Shown: piece after piece, positions 61,300 through 64,000 of the stretch
Position numbering within the stretch: position 1 is the first letter of the stretch
How the letters are laid out: each line of letters begins with the position of its first letter
Program-made: the position numbers and the translations under genes
Source: CAYWWM01 sp965198025
GTDB taxonomy: Bacteria; Acidobacteriota; Terriglobia; 2-12-FULL-54-10
Direction of reading: 5' to 3'
DNA: 64,000 nt
Assembly (NCBI GenBank): GCA_965198025.1
Contig: OZ240237.1
Location: forward strand, 3,472,001-3,536,000
Notes under the pieces: generated by a model
What the model was told of the DNA's origin: nothing
Database searches by the model: none
The model's input: only the letters and a program-made list of their open reading frames with translations

Positions 61300-61833
61300 A
61301 TGGAATACTCGACCACGGGCCAATCCGTTCCAATTCCGGTCGCCAACTCCGGCCAGCAGGGCGAGGGCATCATCCTGGCGAGCCTTGATCATGCCATCAA
61401 CTGGGCGCGCAAGTCCTCCATCTGGCCGATGACGTTCGGCCTCGCCTGCTGCGCCATTGAGATGATGTCGATGAGCGCGTCGCGCTTTGACATCGCGCGC
61501 TTCGGCGCGGAAGTCTTTCGCCCGTCGCCGCGCCAAGCCGACCTCATGATCATCGCCGGCCGCGTCTCGCAGAAGATGGCCCCGGTCATCCGCCGGCTTT
61601 GGGAGCAGATGCCCGAGCCCAAGTGGGTCATCTCGATGGGCGCCTGCGCCACCTCCGGTGGCGTCTTCGACAACTACGCCGTCGTTCAGGGCGTCAACCG
61701 GATCATCCCGGTCGACGTCTACGTCCCCGGCTGCCCGCCTCGCCCCGAACAGTTGATCTACGCGATTCTTTTGCTTCAGAAGAAGATCGAAGCCGACCGC
61801 GGCAGCTTCAGGCGCACCGCCAACCTGGCTTAG
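61300..61833 (+). CDS. nuoB: NADH-quinone oxidoreductase subunit B
   Basis: 177 residues. GGAG at 61290-61293 is six bases before ATG 61300, so that start is preferred to ATG 61294. The N2 iron-sulfur cluster ligands are visible: tandem Cys in FGLACCAIEMM near residue 48, Cys in SMGACATSGGVFDNY near 112, and VPGCPPRPEQLIYAIL near 142. It is a core subunit of complex I. No other nuo gene is adjacent: a convergent YgfZ-like gene follows 23 bases later, so it is orphaned from the usual operon. Confidence 0.95.
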   Translation: MEYSTTGQSVPIPVANSGQQGEGIILASLDHAINWARKSSIWPMTFGLACCAIEMMSMSASRFDIARFGAEVFRPSPRQADLMIIAGRVSQKMAPVIRRLWEQMPEPKWVISMGACATSGGVFDNYAVVQGVNRIIPVDVYVPGCPPRPEQLIYAILLLQKKIEADRGSFRRTANLA

Positions 61834-61856
61834 CTGTCATCCGTCTTTCTCCCCTG

Positions 61857-62918
61857 TTACGCAAACGGCAACTCCGCTACTTCGCCGTCCTGGTTGTTCA
61901 CTTGCACAACCGTCCCCCGCTCCGCCGCGTCGCGCCGCAGATACGCCAGTGCAATCGTCCGGCCCAGCCGGGGCGAATACGCCACGCTGGTTGTGAATCC
62001 CGACGGATGGCCTTTGACGAGCACCATCATGTCGCGCGCCATCTCGCACTGCTCCGGAAACCGCAGCCCCACCAGCAGCCGGTTCACGTGCCCGCGCGAG
62101 TGGATTCGCTCGACCGTTTCCTGCCCGATGTAGCAGCCCTTCGTGAAGCTGATCGCCTGCAACTGTCCGGTTTCCTGCGGCAGCGTCTTCTGGTCCATGT
62201 CCACCCCGTAGCGCGGCGTCCCGAGCTCGATGCGCCGGATGTCGAGCGCCTCGAAACCCACTGCTCGCACGCTGCCGTCGTTGCTGGATTCCATCGCTCT
62301 CCGCCAGAACTCCGCTGCTCTTTCCGGCGCGGCCAGAATCATGTAACCGTCCGCCCCGCTCGCCGACGCCCGCACCAACCGCACCGACTTCTCCTCCCAA
62401 TAAACGTGCTCGAACGCCTGCATCTGCGGAACCGCAGCACCCGCCACATCCCGCACCACCTCCGCCGCTTTCGGCCCCTCGACGGCAACGCAGGCGAGCT
62501 GCGCGCTCCGGTCTTCGAGTTCCACGGCGTCCGCGATGATGTGGTCGTCCAATTGTTTCCGGATCACTTCCAGCAATTGCGGCTCACAGTCGATGAGATA
62601 GCTCTCGGCATCCAGCCGCAGCACCCGCGCATCGGCCAGGATGCGCCCCTTCGGGTCGAGCACAAACGCGCAGTTCCCGCTCCCGGTCTCCAGGTCCTGG
62701 ACTTCATTGCTGACCATCCCATGCAGAAACCGCGGCGTGTCTTCGCCGCGCACCGCGAGCCTTCCCCGGTGCGACAGGTCCATCAACCCTGCACCGTGAT
62801 GCAGCGCCTCATATTCTTCTTCCACCGAGCGGAACCGCGCCGCGATCTCCCACCCGTGGTACTCCATCCGCGCGGGTTCGGGCGCGGCATACTCATCAAA
62901 CAATGGACTCCTCAGCAT
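61857..62918 (-). CDS. YgfZ/GcvT-like folate-binding protein
   Basis: 353 residues from ATG 62918; a TTG at 62960 would add 14. The GcvT fold is visible (AGLMDLSHRGRLAVRGEDTP, RFLHGMVSNEVQDLE), and the YgfZ signature with its cysteine is FTKGCYIGQETVERIHSRGH near residue 250. YgfZ helps iron-sulfur cluster assembly or repair, and the nearby nuoB product needs such clusters. It is not an aminomethyltransferase of the glycine cleavage system, since the signature differs and gcvH/gcvP are absent. Confidence 0.9.
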   Translation of the reverse strand: MLRSPLFDEYAAPEPARMEYHGWEIAARFRSVEEEYEALHHGAGLMDLSHRGRLAVRGEDTPRFLHGMVSNEVQDLETGSGNCAFVLDPKGRILADARVLRLDAESYLIDCEPQLLEVIRKQLDDHIIADAVELEDRSAQLACVAVEGPKAAEVVRDVAGAAVPQMQAFEHVYWEEKSVRLVRASASGADGYMILAAPERAAEFWRRAMESSNDGSVRAVGFEALDIRRIELGTPRYGVDMDQKTLPQETGQLQAISFTKGCYIGQETVERIHSRGHVNRLLVGLRFPEQCEMARDMMVLVKGHPSGFTTSVAYSPRLGRTIALAYLRRDAAERGTVVQVNNQDGEVAELPFA

Positions 62919-63159
62919 CGGTGGTTGCTTCGCTCCTTCATGAATCTCGTCGTTGCTCAATTATCCATGACCTACCCGCTGACGCCTAACACCCGGTCCC
63001 GGATTTCTACCCTTGCGCTTCTTCCTGCCGCAAGGCAAACTCAAGGGAGCAAAAACAACAGGGAATCTCGTTGCAGGATGCTCTGCCCATGCCTGTAGGG
63101 ACGGCGTGGAAGCGATGGACGGAGCGTTGGTCCGGAATCTGTTTCCAAGGGGGCGCGGG

Positions 63160-64000
63160 ATGAAACATTGGTCGGCGGCTTGCGCCGGAATTCTTTTGTG
63201 CAGTTCTCTCAGCGTTGCGTTGCAGCGGGGCGGCGACAGCCCCGACCTGGCGGTCGTTCATCGCATCCGCGACGAAGCGCTCAAGCGCTCCCAGGTCATG
63301 AAGCACGTCTTTTACCTGACCGACGTGCACGGACCGCGTCTCACCAACTCGCCCGGTTTTTATGCCGCAGCCGATTGGGTCGTCGAGCAATCGAAGAAGT
63401 GGGGTCTCGCCAACGCTGCCAAGGAGACTTGGGGACCCTACGGTCGCGGCTGGTCCACCAGCCACTTCTCCGCCCACCTGCTTGAGCCGCAGTACGCCCC
63501 GCTCATCGGCGTCCCGCTCGCTTGGACGCCCGGCACCGGCGGCCCCGTTTCGGGAACGCCGCTCTACGCGCCCTTGGACCAGGAAGGAGACTTTGACCAG
63601 GATCGCGCCAACATCGAAGCCTACATGGCTGAGTACGAGGGCAAGCTGCGCGGCCGGATCGTCCTGATCGCCTTTCCGCCTGAGGTCGAACCGCAGGATC
63701 GGGCCGCCATGAGGCGCTACAGCTCCAGCGAGCTGTCCGACCGTGCCGAGTTGCCTGACCCGCTCGAGCCCATTGACATTGACTACCGCAATCCGGTCCG
63801 CCCGGCCGATCCCGCCGAGCGCCGCCGCTTCAACGCTTATGCGCCGAGCTATGTCCGCCGCGTTTTCGCGCAGCAGCGCCGCGACCTGCGAAACCGCTTC
63901 AATCAGTTCCTCGCCGACGAAGGCGCGCGCCTGATTGTCTATCCGGCCCGCCGCGGCGACGGCGGCACGATCTTCCCGCCGGTCGTCTCCTCCTACCGCT
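63160..64000 (+). CDS. Exported M28-type peptidase, 3' end cut by window edge
   Basis: First 280 residues from ATG 63160 (GGGGGC upstream). Signal peptide HWSAACAGILLCSSLSVA. The N-terminal part matches acidobacterial M28/M20-type exported peptidases: VFYLTDVHGPRLTNSPGFYA, EQSKKWGLANAAKETWGPYG, then a PA-domain-like segment (KLRGRIVLIAFPPEVEPQDR). The zinc-binding catalytic residues would lie beyond the window, so the catalytic class rests on resemblance. The frame is open to the last base. Confidence 0.82.
   Translation, partial: MKHWSAACAGILLCSSLSVALQRGGDSPDLAVVHRIRDEALKRSQVMKHVFYLTDVHGPRLTNSPGFYAAADWVVEQSKKWGLANAAKETWGPYGRGWSTSHFSAHLLEPQYAPLIGVPLAWTPGTGGPVSGTPLYAPLDQEGDFDQDRANIEAYMAEYEGKLRGRIVLIAFPPEVEPQDRAAMRRYSSSELSDRAELPDPLEPIDIDYRNPVRPADPAERRRFNAYAPSYVRRVFAQQRRDLRNRFNQFLADEGARLIVYPARRGDGGTIFPPVVSSYR

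Noticed and set aside
61857..62918. Aminomethyltransferase GcvT
   Set aside because: The KGCYIGQE signature is that of YgfZ, and no other glycine-cleavage gene is present.
61599..63098. Long open frame (499 codons) on the plus strand
   Set aside because: Antisense to the YgfZ-like gene and overlapping nuoB; no domain sense.

Overview
The window is GC-rich and gene-dense, and it looks like part of an Acidobacteriota chromosome. The clearest sign is a set of four exported proteins that each join a carboxypeptidase-regulatory-like beta-sandwich, one CxxCH heme site and a Vgb-like beta-propeller. Housekeeping genes (leuS, leuB, leuA, icd, mdh, glmM, cdaA, nfo, trxB, nuoB) show that it is chromosomal. 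No rRNA, tRNA, CRISPR array, transposase or phage gene is visible. Family names come from reading motifs by eye, not from a database search.

Layout. 1-4.0 kb: a tightly coupled envelope/exopolysaccharide block (polytopic membrane protein cut by the window edge, GT2 polysaccharide synthase, membrane-anchored bactofilin-like protein, YaiO-like barrel). 4.1-10.3 kb: histone-H1-like protein, HipA-like kinase plus DUF3037 pair, cdaA-glmM, acylphosphatase, apt, and a 20-residue lysine-rich ORF between a strong promoter and a perfect terminator. 10.3-14.0 kb: GT2 and YdjC-type deacetylase, M19 dipeptidase. 14.1-19.9 kb: DUF2442/DUF4159, leuB, a tannase-family esterase, and a short leuA that lacks the leucine-sensing domain. 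19.9-28.7 kb: two LysR regulators, ArsC, a receiver-like protein with Glu in place of the phospho-Asp, DUF169, M20 dipeptidase, a repeat-rich stretch with a broken isochorismatase-family gene, pncB, and an FAH-family enzyme with a structured leader. 29-35 kb: zinc-ribbon/XRE regulator, small membrane proteins, DoxX, and the first heme/Vgb cluster. 35-42.4 kb: leuS, nfo, CBS protein, icd, UPF0173 hydrolase and a broken YdeI-like gene. 42.4-46 kb: the second heme/Vgb pair. 46-49.6 kb: a DNA methyltransferase fused to a nuclease-like domain but carrying two frameshifts, then mdh and a TPR/coiled-coil protein. 49.6-53.5 kb: a one-strand envelope set (OmpA/Pal-like lipoprotein, two membrane-anchored proteins, glycine-zipper protein, PilZ). 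53.6-64 kb: CPBP protease, TlpA-like thioredoxin, DUF6526, an NtrC-type two-component pair, proline dehydrogenase, trxB, a DtxR remnant, nuoB, YgfZ-like protein, and the start of an M28-type peptidase.

Themes. Gene decay is frequent: isochorismatase-family gene, YdeI, a receiver domain, DtxR and the methyltransferase are all truncated or frameshifted. Two of these breaks lie beside the same 9-bp-period tandem repeat. Dispersed intergenic repeats sit at many gene ends. The most interesting candidates for new biology are the heme/Vgb clusters, the structured leader and intrinsic terminator upstream of the FAH gene, the tiny lysine-rich peptide gene, the HipA-like/DUF3037 module, and the uncharacterised envelope set at 49.6-53.5 kb.
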